Of a stretch of DNA of 64,000 bases, positions 17,359 through 26,220 are shown piece after piece. How positions within the stretch are numbered: position 1 is the stretch's first letter; each line of letters opens with the position of its first letter. Source of the DNA: CAVZTX01 sp963778375 (GTDB lineage Bacteria > Chloroflexota > Ktedonobacteria > Ktedonobacterales > Ktedonobacteraceae); NCBI GenBank assembly GCA_963778375.1, contig CAVZTX010000004.1, forward strand, positions 80,458 through 144,457, given 5' to 3'. Position numbers and translations under genes: made by a program. The notes beneath the pieces are model-generated. The model was given only the letters and a program-made list of their open reading frames with translations. It ran no database searches and was not told the origin of the DNA.

Positions 17359-17391
17359 TGTTCTCATTACTCATATGAATGAAGGTGACTC

Positions 17392-18996
17392 ATGGCAAAT
17401 TCGAGACAAGACGAGACGCAACCTCGCTGGTACGTCACAACTGCAATTCCATATGTGAATGCGAAGCCACACATTGGCTTTGCATTGGAGACTATTCTGA
17501 CTGATGCCCTGGCACGCTATCATCGACTGAAAAGTGAGGATGTATGGTTCCTGACTGGAACGGACGAGAATAGCTTAAAGAATGTGCAGGCAGCCGAAAA
17601 GGAGGGCATCCCTACTGCGGAACTTGTTGAGCGCAACGCAGCATCTTTCTACGCACTACGAGATTCCTTGAACCTCTCGTTTGATGACTTCATCCGCACC
17701 AGTATCGAGCCAAGGCACATAGACGGAGTAAAGAAACTCTGGGAGGACTGTTACCAGAACGGCGATATCTACAAGAAGGTCTATCATGGACTGTACTGTA
17801 TAGGGTGCGAACAATTCTACACCGAGAATGAACTGGTGAACGGATTGTGTCCTGAACATTTGACTCCGCCGGTAGTGGTTGACGAGGAAAATTACTTTTT
17901 TCGTCTTTCTCGCTACGCCGACCGCCTGCGTGAATTAATCGAATCCGACCAACTGCGGATTGTGCCACAAACGCGCAAAAACGAGGTGCTCAGCTTTATA
18001 CGCATGGGTCTGAACGATTTTAGCATCTCGCGTTCATATACACGCTCGCATGGCTGGGGCATTCCGGTGCCGAATGACCCGGATCAAGTAATGTATGTAT
18101 GGTTCGATGCGTTAGGCAACTACATCACCGCATTGGGCTACGCCGACGATGCACCTTTATACCAGCGCTACTGGCTGGATAACCCGCACAGGGTTCACGT
18201 GATTGGTAAGGGCATTATCCGTTTCCATGCTGTATACTGGCCCGCGATGCTGCTCTCCGCCAATGTGCCACTCCCCACGACCATCTTTGTACATGGATAC
18301 GTGACGGTTGAGGGAGGAAAGATCAGCAAGTCGCTGGGTAATGTGATCGACCCGGTTGAACTGGCGCAACGCTATGGGACAGATGCCTTGCGCTACTACC
18401 TGCTGCGTGCGATTCCCTCTACCGATGATGGCGACTTTACCTTGGAGCGCTTCATTCACACCTATAACGTTGACCTGGCCGACCAGCTCGGCAATCTACT
18501 CAATCGTGTGATCAGCATGGTTGGTCGCTATTACGGAAGGATAGTGCCAGCACCGAGTGCATTGGAGGAGGTTGATCGACGCCTCATAACTATCGCAGAA
18601 GCATTGCGCGAACCGGTGGAACAAGCTCTGGCACGCTTCGCACCCCACGAGGCGCTGGCCGTCATCTGGGAACTGGTAAGTGCTGCAAACAAGTATGTGC
18701 AAGAGGTCGAACCCTGGGCTCTGGCCAGGCTCCGCAAGATAGAGGGTGAAGGTTCGTCGGCAGAGGCTCGCCTGGCTACCGTACTCTATAACTTGACCGA
18801 AGTGCTGCGCCTGATTGCGCATTACTGCTCCCCGTTTATACCTGCCAGCGCTGAAGCTATTGCTCATCAACTGGGCATTACCCTGGATACAAGCGGGAAT
18901 TGGGCGCGAGTATCGAGTTGGGGTGGTTACCCTATGGGAACGAGGGTGCAGCCGAGCAGCGTATTGTTTCCCAAGATTGCGATGCCAGAGGATTGA
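17392..18996 (+). CDS. metG: Methionyl-tRNA synthetase
   Basis: A 534-aa class I synthetase that charges tRNA-Met. The HIGH-type motif is PHIG (residues 26-29) and the KMSKS-type motif is KISKS from K310. A single zinc knuckle is visible as CIGCEQF ... CPEH. The anticodon-binding helical domain fills residues 360-520. The C-terminal EMAP-like dimerisation domain of E. coli MetG is absent, as in many shorter bacterial enzymes. AAGGTGACTC precedes ATG. Expression is probably controlled by the Met-rich leader and terminator just upstream. Confidence 0.97.
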   Translation: MANSRQDETQPRWYVTTAIPYVNAKPHIGFALETILTDALARYHRLKSEDVWFLTGTDENSLKNVQAAEKEGIPTAELVERNAASFYALRDSLNLSFDDFIRTSIEPRHIDGVKKLWEDCYQNGDIYKKVYHGLYCIGCEQFYTENELVNGLCPEHLTPPVVVDEENYFFRLSRYADRLRELIESDQLRIVPQTRKNEVLSFIRMGLNDFSISRSYTRSHGWGIPVPNDPDQVMYVWFDALGNYITALGYADDAPLYQRYWLDNPHRVHVIGKGIIRFHAVYWPAMLLSANVPLPTTIFVHGYVTVEGGKISKSLGNVIDPVELAQRYGTDALRYYLLRAIPSTDDGDFTLERFIHTYNVDLADQLGNLLNRVISMVGRYYGRIVPAPSALEEVDRRLITIAEALREPVEQALARFAPHEALAVIWELVSAANKYVQEVEPWALARLRKIEGEGSSAEARLATVLYNLTEVLRLIAHYCSPFIPASAEAIAHQLGITLDTSGNWARVSSWGGYPMGTRVQPSSVLFPKIAMPED

Positions 18997-19115
18997 AGTT
19001 ATGCATGTAGTAGCGTATAGTAAGAATGGGTCACTATCCTTCTTCACCGCGAGACGGTGATGCAATCCGGAGAAGATGAGACGCCTCATTGCGGGGGCTC
19101 GCAGGAGTAATACAG

Positions 19116-19799
19116 ATGAACATCAGACGACTTTTCCGAATCGCGATGCTGACTGGACTTATCTTGGTTCTCGCTGCTTGCGCGGACACTCCATCACTAC
19201 AAGTAGGACGTACCCCAACGGTGAATGCTCTCACTTCCATACCCACATCGGCAGCGCAGCAATCACCAACCCCAACCATGTTTGGAGGAGCATCAGCCCA
19301 ACTGGGATCACTTCCACAATCTTGTCCTCCGAATCCAATCCTCGCTCCCAAAACCATCAGCCCTAAGTTCGTACCCATGTTTGGAGCCGGACCAGCATGG
19401 GCTGGCGGAATCGGGAGCTACAAACAAATTCCTCTCGCTCTTGTTTGGGATCCCAACGACGCCCTAGACAGTCATAATCAGTATGGATGGGAACACAAAC
19501 TGTTGTGGGTGGCGGCAACCACCTTGCATGGAAGCGTAACGATCCGTGGGACGAATCTGCGGACGGGTGCCCCCATCCACCCAGACGCGGAGTACGCATC
19601 AGCCATGAGTACTCTGACCTCGTTGGTCTTGAAGCCAGAAGACCCAACAGTGGTAAGTCAGGATGCAAACCGAGATGCTCAATGGACGCAATTTCCAGGA
19701 TCATTGACCATTCCAGGAGCAGGATGTTACTCTCTTGAAGCTGTCTGGCCCGGCGGGAGTTGGCATATGATATTTGCCGCTGGTTCAGTGCCTGAGTGA
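19116..19799 (+). CDS. Predicted lipoprotein of unknown function
   Basis: ATG at 19116 is chosen because GCAGGAG lies eight bases upstream, and the resulting N-terminus (MNIRRLFRIA...) is a clean lipoprotein signal with lipobox LAAC at C22. An earlier start at 19089 would put nine extra residues before it. The mature 206-aa part begins with a Thr/Ser/Pro-rich spacer and then a compact domain rich in Trp, Gly and Pro. A pattern such as WVAATTLHGSVTIRGTNL suggests a beta-sandwich. It probably sits on the outer face of the membrane. No family recognised with confidence. Confidence 0.8.
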   Translation: MNIRRLFRIAMLTGLILVLAACADTPSLQVGRTPTVNALTSIPTSAAQQSPTPTMFGGASAQLGSLPQSCPPNPILAPKTISPKFVPMFGAGPAWAGGIGSYKQIPLALVWDPNDALDSHNQYGWEHKLLWVAATTLHGSVTIRGTNLRTGAPIHPDAEYASAMSTLTSLVLKPEDPTVVSQDANRDAQWTQFPGSLTIPGAGCYSLEAVWPGGSWHMIFAAGSVPE

Positions 19800-19837
19800 A
19801 GAAGGAATCTTGCCTATAAAGAAATGAGCTAATAGCT

Positions 19838-20668
19838 ATGCCAACTACTACCCAAAAAGACAAGGCTATCCAATTCCATTCCTTGCACACTAGATCAGAA
19901 ATTCTTGTCTTGCCAAATGCCTGGGATGCTGCAAGCGCACGCATTTTTGAACAGGCCGGATTTGCTGCAGTAGCTACCACAAGCTCCGGTGTTGCCGCAG
20001 CTCTTGGATATGTCGATGGTGAGCAAATCAGCCGCGATCTGCTAGTAGAGGCGACGAAACGCATTGCAAGTGTCGTCACCTGTCCTGTGACCGCTGACAT
20101 CGAGGCAGGCTATGGTGATACAATCGAGGAGGTACTGCAAACGGTCAAAGTGATCATTGAAGCAGGCGCGGTCGGTATCAACATTGAAGACTCTAAGCAA
20201 AGAATGCTCATGAATATCCCACGTCACGTAGAGCTTCTCAGAGCTATACGCCAGCTTGCGGAGTCAATGGATATGCCCTTTGTCATCAACGCCCGCACCG
20301 ACGTTTTTTTATTGGGCAGAGGTAACCCTGCTGACTACATCGAGGAGGCAGTTCGCCGCGCAAATGCTTACCGCGAAGCCGGCGCGGATTGCCTCTTTCC
20401 TATCGGCTTGAGCGACACAAACGTGATAGCGAAACTCGTACAGGCGATTTCTGGACCGGTCAATATACTTGCCGTATCCAACAGTCCTTCGATAACAGAA
20501 CTTGCTCAACTTGGAGTTGCGCGTGTCAGTTTCGGATCAGGACCAATGCGTGCCACCCTTGGATATCTTCGCCAGATTGCTCATGAATTGCTTGAGCAGG
20601 GAACGTATACAACGATGAATGAGAAGGCGATTTCAGGTGCCGAACTCGGACGTTTATTCGAAGAGTAG
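19838..20668 (+). CDS. Isocitrate lyase / PEP mutase family enzyme
   Basis: The 276-aa protein has the phosphoenolpyruvate mutase/isocitrate lyase barrel pattern: LPNAWDAASAR near residue 26, TTSSGVAAALG, VTADIEAGYG with metal-binding acids near 88, and GINIEDS. The usual KxC(G) signature loop of true isocitrate lyases is not visible, so it belongs to the broad family that cleaves or rearranges C-C or C-P bonds of 2-oxo acids such as 2-methylisocitrate or oxaloacetate. It ends 17 bases before the phosphofructokinase gene, so the two are probably cotranscribed. Confidence 0.88.
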   Translation: MPTTTQKDKAIQFHSLHTRSEILVLPNAWDAASARIFEQAGFAAVATTSSGVAAALGYVDGEQISRDLLVEATKRIASVVTCPVTADIEAGYGDTIEEVLQTVKVIIEAGAVGINIEDSKQRMLMNIPRHVELLRAIRQLAESMDMPFVINARTDVFLLGRGNPADYIEEAVRRANAYREAGADCLFPIGLSDTNVIAKLVQAISGPVNILAVSNSPSITELAQLGVARVSFGSGPMRATLGYLRQIAHELLEQGTYTTMNEKAISGAELGRLFEE

Positions 20669-20685
20669 AGTAGAAAGGATGCATC

Positions 20686-21900
20686 ATGCCAGGACAAACT
20701 TCAAGCCCCATTCGTAGACTGGGTGTACTGACTGGAGGAGGTGACGTGCCAGGATTGAACGCAGCTATTAAAGCGCTGGTGTATCGAGCGGAAACGATGG
20801 GCATTCAGTTTCTTGGCCTACGCGCTGGATGGGAAGGCATCACCTATCTTGATCGGGCACGCGGCTATGATGCGCTCATCTTTCGTCCGGAGGATCCCAG
20901 CACATGGCACGGAAGCTATCTGATGCCCTTGACGCGACTCAATACGCGCACTATCGACCGCCAGGGTGGCACAATTTTGCAATCGACGCGTACCAATCCG
21001 GCACGCACACGGGTAGGAGATTTACCGCGGCGCCTGGCAACTTACGGCAGCGGGCACACCTCGGATGATCACGTCGATCTCACCGACGAAGTGCTGGCAA
21101 ATCTGAGCTTTCTGGAACTGGATGGGCTGGTGGTCATTGGGGGCGACGATACGTTGAGCTATGGAGCCGTATTGACAGCAAAAGGCGTACCCATCTGGGG
21201 CATTCCTAAAACAATGGATAACGATGTGCATGGCACCGATTACTGTATTGGCTTCCAGACAGCCATCAGTCGAGCAGCAGAGTTTATCGGGCGCATTCGT
21301 TCCACGGCGGGGTCGCACAGTGAGACCGTGCTTTTTCGCATGTTTGGCCGTGACGCCGGCTTTACAGCCCTTGAAACAGCCGCCGTTACCTGGGCCGATC
21401 GCGTTCTGATCCCCGAAGTTCCAGCCGATATCGATACCCTGGCCAAGCTAGTTGCTCAGGATCGACAGAATCCACAACACTATTCGATCATTGTGCTTTC
21501 AGAGGGCGCAGACCTGGGCGTGCCCATACCAGAAATCGGTGTGGCAGATGCGTATGGGCACAAGCATAAGGCGAACGTCGCCGAATTTCTGGCCGACCAA
21601 CTCACTAGCCGCATGCCCGATGTGCGCTTTCTGCCAATTGACCTAACCTATGTTCTGCGTAGTGGCGAGCCAGATGCATATGACAAGCACATGGCAATTT
21701 ACTACGCCAACGTAATCATGAGCCAGGTCGAGACAGGCACATACGGTGTCATGGCGGCACACCGGGACGGCTATTTTATTGTGACCGACATACCCGGCAA
21801 AAACTTGCCCGCTCGGCGCGTTGACCCTGCCGATTACCATACCACGCGCTATCGACCGCGCTTCGAGCATATCAGCGGCCCTTATCAACCGCAAGAATAA
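20686..21900 (+). CDS. pfp: 6-phosphofructokinase, predicted pyrophosphate-dependent
   Basis: A 404-aa group II PFK-A type enzyme of glycolysis. The N-terminal loop GGGDVPGLN binds phosphoryl donor. The donor-specificity positions read GGDD (D155) and PKTMDND (K175). In ATP-dependent enzymes both positions are Gly (GGDGS, PGTIDND), while Asp plus Lys is the recognised signature of PPi-dependent PFK. MFGRDAGFTA and the C-terminal fructose-6-phosphate binding region are intact. Start has GAAAGGATG. A PPi enzyme would make the step reversible. Confidence 0.92.
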   Translation: MPGQTSSPIRRLGVLTGGGDVPGLNAAIKALVYRAETMGIQFLGLRAGWEGITYLDRARGYDALIFRPEDPSTWHGSYLMPLTRLNTRTIDRQGGTILQSTRTNPARTRVGDLPRRLATYGSGHTSDDHVDLTDEVLANLSFLELDGLVVIGGDDTLSYGAVLTAKGVPIWGIPKTMDNDVHGTDYCIGFQTAISRAAEFIGRIRSTAGSHSETVLFRMFGRDAGFTALETAAVTWADRVLIPEVPADIDTLAKLVAQDRQNPQHYSIIVLSEGADLGVPIPEIGVADAYGHKHKANVAEFLADQLTSRMPDVRFLPIDLTYVLRSGEPDAYDKHMAIYYANVIMSQVETGTYGVMAAHRDGYFIVTDIPGKNLPARRVDPADYHTTRYRPRFEHISGPYQPQE

Positions 21901-21935
21901 TCCCGCATATAGGCATCCGCTGTCATCCTTTCGAT

Positions 21936-22006
21936 TGTCATCCTGAGTGCAACGACGGATCTCTCGCGGGACAGCACGCAGATCCTTCGCTCCGCTCAGG
22001 ATGACA
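21936..22006. repeat. Dispersed inverted repeat between pfp and queA-like gene
   Basis: TGTCATCCTGAG at the left and CTCAGGATGACA at the right face each other, with further pairing of GGATCT/AGATCC inside. The left and right inner parts (TGCAACGAC versus TTCGCTCCG) are variants of the same motif seen at 4603-4664 and 12609-12638. It lies between convergent genes. Confidence 0.7.
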
Positions 22007-22039
22007 GTGGCGGAGAGACCTTAAGAGCTACCCTTTATA

Positions 22040-23146
22040 TCACGGCAAAATCAAATGCAAATCACCAAACTCGTGCCAGAGATATCCTTGTTTCAGCGCC
22101 TCTCGGTACGTGATTTCCAGATGTGGCCGGTCAGTCAGCGTCTCCAACATTGCCAAATGTGTTGAAAGCGGTTCATGGAGACCAGTTAGCAGACCATTAA
22201 CGGCGCGAATGCCGCGTTTCGGTGTAATTAGTATGTCCGTCCAACCCTCACCAGGATGCGTTACCCCGCTGGTATCTGTTACCGTTTCCAACGCTCGCAC
22301 GACGGTTGTACCAACGGCAATAACGCGCTGATGAGCAAGATGTGCTGTGTTGATGAGGCGGGCTGTTGGTTCAGGCACACGATAATATTCCTCATATACC
22401 GGCTCTTTCTGTTCTGTGCTGGCAACTCCTGTATGCAGGAGTAAGGGGACTATCTGAATACCCCTGGCAATTAGGCGGGTCAGCAGTTCAGGTGTGAAGG
22501 CGCGTCCCGCAGATGGCATCTCTGCACTGCCCTTCTCCGTTACATAGACTGTTTGGTAGTAGCTTAGAGGCCATGCTTCTTTGACATAGCTATACCGAAT
22601 TGGGAAACCATACTCGTCAAGATAAGCATGAAGCGGACCAGGCAGATGCAGGCTAGCAACCCACAGACGGCGAAAAGCATTGCCAGGGGCGTAGGGCGTA
22701 TGGAACGTTACACTCGCACCCGCAGGCAGTGCAAAGGACTCTCCTGGCTGGATATCATAGAACGGCCTGGTCGCTTTCTCCTGATTGTCCTGATATGCAC
22801 GCATTTCCACTACCCAGAGATCCGCGGGCAGATGCGTTGAAAGATGCAGTTCAAATTGCGTCCCATCAGCGCGTGTAGCCGTCAAAGCAGCGTTCAGAGT
22901 GCCGCTGGTATTAATCACCAACACATCGCCTGGCTCTAGAAAATCTCCGATTTGACGAAAACGCGTATGCACAACCTGGTCAGTTGAGATGTGTGAGACC
23001 ATCAGGCGCACTTCATCGCGTGCCAATCCTCGTGCCTCCGGTGGTTCTTTGGCCTCTAATTCGGATGACAGTATGAAGTTAAGCAGCGGGAGTCCAGGAA
23101 GTCCCTTGTTATATTCCGTTGATAAAAGGATTGGTGCCGTATTCAT
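22040..23146 (-). CDS. QueA-like S-adenosylmethionine:tRNA ribosyltransferase-isomerase
   Basis: A 368-aa QueA-fold protein. Features include the N-terminal LNFILSSELEAKEPPEARG (family: YDLP..LIAQxP...R), the DFLEPGDVLVINTSGTL strand-loop, HLPGPLHAYLDEYG and the C-terminal LLTGLHEPLSTHLAML. QueA transfers the ribosyl part of SAM to preQ1-modified tRNA in queuosine synthesis. The usual SRL after the N-terminal motif reads ARDEVRLMV, and no other queuosine gene is near, so this may be a paralogue with a related role. It is 12 bases downstream of an SDR gene and has a weak ribosome site, consistent with coupling. Confidence 0.85.
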   Translation of the reverse strand: MNTAPILLSTEYNKGLPGLPLLNFILSSELEAKEPPEARGLARDEVRLMVSHISTDQVVHTRFRQIGDFLEPGDVLVINTSGTLNAALTATRADGTQFELHLSTHLPADLWVVEMRAYQDNQEKATRPFYDIQPGESFALPAGASVTFHTPYAPGNAFRRLWVASLHLPGPLHAYLDEYGFPIRYSYVKEAWPLSYYQTVYVTEKGSAEMPSAGRAFTPELLTRLIARGIQIVPLLLHTGVASTEQKEPVYEEYYRVPEPTARLINTAHLAHQRVIAVGTTVVRALETVTDTSGVTHPGEGWTDILITPKRGIRAVNGLLTGLHEPLSTHLAMLETLTDRPHLEITYREALKQGYLWHEFGDLHLILP

Positions 23147-23158
23147 TGTTTAGCCCAT

Positions 23159-23872
23159 TCACTTCGTATGAAGTTCCTCTATAAGAGCGCGGGCCGAGTA
23201 ACGCCCGCTGGGTCGCTCACCCATAATCAGTTCAAGCAGACCAGGAACGCTCTCCTCCGGTAGCGGTCGATCACTAATATCCTCGCCCGGAAAAGCCTCC
23301 TGGTGCATCTGCGTGCGCATATCGCCTGGATCAACCCAGTAGACACGCAGCGAAGGGTTCTCAGCAGCGAAAATGTGCGAGAGTTGCTCGAGTGCAGCCT
23401 TGCTCGAACCATACCCACCCCAACCAGGATAGGCTTCAACGCCCGCATCGCTCGTGATGTTCATGACACACGCACCCGGCTTCAACTGGTCTTGTACAGC
23501 CTGTATAAGCGCAAGTGGAGCAATCACATTGGTGCGATAAACGCGATCAAGTATATCGAGCGGATAGTTTAGCAGTTCAGGCTGCGGACTAGGGCCGAGC
23601 ATGCTGGCGTTGTTTATGAGCGCGTCTAACCCGCCTAGTTGCCCCGCGGCATCGACAAGTGCCTGCCGGTGAGCCGCATCAGTGACATCACCAGGAATGG
23701 CAATAACCCTTGTGTGACGTGAGAGTGCCGCATGTGCCGCTCCAAGCGCATCCGCACCACGTGCATCGATAATCAGATTCCAGCCCTGTATAGCAAGTTG
23801 ACGCGCTAAAGCGAGACCGAGACCACGCGATGCGCCAGTTATGAGCGCCGTGTGAGATAAAGATGTCGCCAT
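23159..23872 (-). CDS. SDR family NAD(P)-dependent oxidoreductase
   Basis: 237 aa from ATG at 23872, chosen over the ATG at 23896 because GGAAAGGAAC sits just upstream. TGASRGLG binds the cofactor, NNAS replaces NNAG, and the catalytic Ser plus YGSSK are present. The C-terminus (VDPGDMRTQMHQEAFPGED) resembles SDRs of the csgA/YciK-like subgroup. It is the first gene of a two-gene minus-strand operon with the QueA-like gene. Substrate unknown. Confidence 0.9.
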   Translation of the reverse strand: MATSLSHTALITGASRGLGLALARQLAIQGWNLIIDARGADALGAAHAALSRHTRVIAIPGDVTDAAHRQALVDAAGQLGGLDALINNASMLGPSPQPELLNYPLDILDRVYRTNVIAPLALIQAVQDQLKPGACVMNITSDAGVEAYPGWGGYGSSKAALEQLSHIFAAENPSLRVYWVDPGDMRTQMHQEAFPGEDISDRPLPEESVPGLLELIMGERPSGRYSARALIEELHTK

Positions 23873-24079
23873 TACAATGTTCCTTTCCAACGTCATATAT
23901 CAATAAGTTCCTCAGTTATTCTTCATTATACCGTGTAGAGTAGTCTTCGACCTTGGGCAAAGGGCCAGTTACTTTCTGTCCTATCGTACAGGAAAAGGGA
24001 AAATATCGAAACTATGCCTTGCAAGCTATCGTTATATCTATGTCAAGCTAACGATATCCCTCGGAAAGGAGAAAAGCAC

Positions 24080-24814
24080 ATGGCATCAACACAAAGCGTA
24101 AGTAGTTCAAGTATAGAGAATGTTCAGCAGAGTAGTGATGGAATAAGCACTACTAACGTCAGCACATGGGAGCGCTGGGCATCCATCATTGGCGGCAGCG
24201 GGCTTACAATTACCGGAGTAGTGCTTGGCCTTAGTCAAAGGAAATGGAGCATTAGTAGCATTGCTCTGGCATTGAGTGGAGGAGCGCTGATTTACCGTGG
24301 TGCAACTGGGCACAGCTTTATTTACCAGGGACTCGGCATCAACACAGCCTTGGATGGAACTGATACTGTTGGCACCGAGCCTGCGAACAAGGCGAGCGGA
24401 AAGGTTGAGATAGCGATGACGATCAACCGCTCGCCCGATGATATGTATCATTTCTGGCAAAACTTCAATTCTGTAAATGCTCTTACATCCGCAAATACCG
24501 TCCCTACAAGGGAACAAGGGCAAAAGCTCATTGAGGAGAAAGAGTATGAGCGCAATGCCTGGAACGAACTGAAGGAAGCCGTCGTTGCCCACGATGGATA
24601 TGTTCATTTTGAACAGGCTTCGAATGGCCGGGGTACTGAGGTCAGAGTGACCCTTGAGTACAATGCCCCCGGTGCCAAGCCAGGCGCTACTGTGGCCAAA
24701 TTGATGGGCAAACCATCCAAACTTGAAATCACAGAAAAGCTTCGTCATTTCAAAGAGGTGATGGAAGCAGGCGAGATTCCAACAACGCAGGGCCAACCTA
24801 CCGGAAATCGGTAG
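24080..24814 (+). CDS. Membrane protein with DUF2892-like hairpin and SRPBCC domain
   Basis: ATG at 24080 follows AAGGAG and gives a 244-aa protein. Residues 30-85 hold two membrane segments with the WERWASIIGG / GGALIYRGATG pattern of inner-membrane DUF2892-type proteins. Residues 105-235 resemble the SRPBCC (polyketide cyclase/START-like) lipid-binding domain, with FEQASNGRGTEVRVTLEYNAP and LRHFKEVMEAGEIPTT. The central part of the SRPBCC domain appears about 30 residues shorter than usual. It is 22 bases ahead of the alcohol dehydrogenase gene. Possible role in membrane stress; unproven. Confidence 0.8.
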   Translation: MASTQSVSSSSIENVQQSSDGISTTNVSTWERWASIIGGSGLTITGVVLGLSQRKWSISSIALALSGGALIYRGATGHSFIYQGLGINTALDGTDTVGTEPANKASGKVEIAMTINRSPDDMYHFWQNFNSVNALTSANTVPTREQGQKLIEEKEYERNAWNELKEAVVAHDGYVHFEQASNGRGTEVRVTLEYNAPGAKPGATVAKLMGKPSKLEITEKLRHFKEVMEAGEIPTTQGQPTGNR

Positions 24815-24836
24815 ACAGATAAAAGGAGAATAAAGC

Positions 24837-26006
24837 ATGAAAGCTGTCTGCTGGAACGGCATACACGATGTACGAGTCGAAACCGTACCCGATCCCAAAA
24901 TACTGAATCCGCATGACGCCATTATCGATATCAGTTCGACGGCAATTTGCGGCTCCGACCTTCACCTCTATGACGGCTATATTCCAATGATGAAGCAAGG
25001 GGACATTCTTGGCCACGAGTTCATGGGCGAAGTTGTCGAGGTCGGACGTGAAGTGCGCAATTTGAAAAAGGGCGATCGTGTGGTCGTACCCTTCACAATC
25101 GCGTGCGGCAACTGCTTCTTTTGCCAACGCCAATTGTGGTCGTTATGTGACAATTCGAACCCGAAAGCCTCAATAGCCGATACGATGTTTGGCTATACAG
25201 GGTCAGGCTTGTATGGCTACTCGCACATTTATGGTGGTTACGCCGGTGGGCAGGCCGAGTATGCGCGTGTGCCGTTCGCCGATGTGGGACCCATCAAGAT
25301 TCCCGATGGCATAGAGGATGAGCAAGTGCTGTTTCTGTCGGATATCTTTCCCACCGGCTATATGGCGGCAGAGAACTGCAATATTCAGCCAGGAGATATC
25401 GTGGCGGTCTGGGGCTGCGGCCCTGTTGGTCAGTTCGCTATCAAAAGCGCCTATTTGCTCGGTGCGGAACGCGTCATTGCCATCGATAGAATTCCCGAAA
25501 GGCTGCGCATGGCTGAACAGCAAGGCAATGCGAAGGTGCTCAATTACGAAGAGGTCGATGTGATGGAGGCACTGCGTGATCTGACCGGTGGCCGCGGGCC
25601 GGACTCTTGCATCGATGCAGTAGGATTGGAAGCGCACGGTACCGGCATTGAGGGTATCTATGACAAGGTAAAACAAACGCTGCGCCTCGAAACAGATCGC
25701 CCAATAGCACTACGTCATGCAATCTACGCCTGCCGCAAAGGTGGTATCGTATCGATCCCAGGCGTCTATGGTGGAATTCTTGATAAGTTTCCCCTGGGCA
25801 TCGCTTTTGCTAAAGGCCTGACATTCAAGATGGGTCAGACGCATGTGCATAAGTACTTACGCCCCTTACTCGAACGCGTGGAGCGCGGCGAGATTGATCC
25901 CTCGTTCGTCATCACCCACAGGTTGAGCCTGGATGAAGCTCCCCAAGGATATGAAACGTTCAAGTATAAAGAAGACGATTGCATTAAGGTTGTGCTCAAA
26001 CCATAA
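24837..26006 (+). CDS. Zinc-dependent alcohol dehydrogenase (formaldehyde-dehydrogenase-like MDR)
   Basis: A 389-aa medium-chain dehydrogenase. Catalytic zinc ligands C38 and H60-E61 (GHEF) are present, and the structural zinc site C90, C93, C96, C104 is complete. The Rossmann loop VWGCGPVGQF is near 186. The sequence resembles glutathione-independent formaldehyde dehydrogenases and related threonine-dehydrogenase-like enzymes that lack a separate glutathione requirement. AAGGAG precedes ATG. It is probably cotranscribed with the SRPBCC protein, and a long hairpin ends the unit. Confidence 0.92.
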   Translation: MKAVCWNGIHDVRVETVPDPKILNPHDAIIDISSTAICGSDLHLYDGYIPMMKQGDILGHEFMGEVVEVGREVRNLKKGDRVVVPFTIACGNCFFCQRQLWSLCDNSNPKASIADTMFGYTGSGLYGYSHIYGGYAGGQAEYARVPFADVGPIKIPDGIEDEQVLFLSDIFPTGYMAAENCNIQPGDIVAVWGCGPVGQFAIKSAYLLGAERVIAIDRIPERLRMAEQQGNAKVLNYEEVDVMEALRDLTGGRGPDSCIDAVGLEAHGTGIEGIYDKVKQTLRLETDRPIALRHAIYACRKGGIVSIPGVYGGILDKFPLGIAFAKGLTFKMGQTHVHKYLRPLLERVERGEIDPSFVITHRLSLDEAPQGYETFKYKEDDCIKVVLKP

Positions 26007-26022
26007 GCTGTAACTCCCAAAG

Positions 26023-26089
26023 TTTTCTTTATATAAGTGACGGGCTTTGTCACCTGCGGTGACAAAGCCCGTCACTTATATAAAGAAAA
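26023..26089. terminator. Perfect 32-bp inverted repeat after the alcohol dehydrogenase gene
   Basis: The arms 26023-26054 and 26058-26089 are exact reverse complements of 32 bases each with a loop of only TGC. The GC-rich inner half (GTGACGGGCTTTGTCACC) is flanked by A/T-rich outer ends that give U-rich RNA in both directions. It begins 16 bases after a stop codon, so a bidirectional terminator is the simplest reading. Confidence 0.7.
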
Positions 26090-26159
26090 GGTAAGTCACC
26101 ACAAGCGACAATTCTTGTAACGTTTCGCTTTCCTACAGCGTATCTATTAGTAGAAATAC

Positions 26160-26172
26160 ATCGTTATACGAT
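26160..26172. promoter_or_regulatory. 13-bp palindrome upstream of the response regulator gene
   Basis: ATCGTTATACGAT lies 48 bases before the start codon. The same palindrome with one central change (ATCGTAATACGAT) occurs at 29064-29076 upstream of the molybdopterin oxidoreductase gene. This suggests one dimeric regulator acts at both promoters. Confidence 0.5.
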
Positions 26173-26220
26173 ATTATCATTCCGATCCAGATAAGGGATG
26201 CGCTAGAAAGTGAGCAACAC

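Noticed and set aside
17158..17391. T-box or SAM riboswitch upstream of metG
   Set aside because: The T-box core (GGTGGnACCGCG) is absent, and no SAM-riboswitch consensus was seen; a leader peptide with terminator fits better.
22423..22442. ACTCCTG...CAGGAGT partial palindrome resembling the 614-643 repeat
   Set aside because: It lies in conserved coding sequence of the QueA-like gene (LLHTGVAS region) and is not a perfect palindrome, so resemblance is likely chance.
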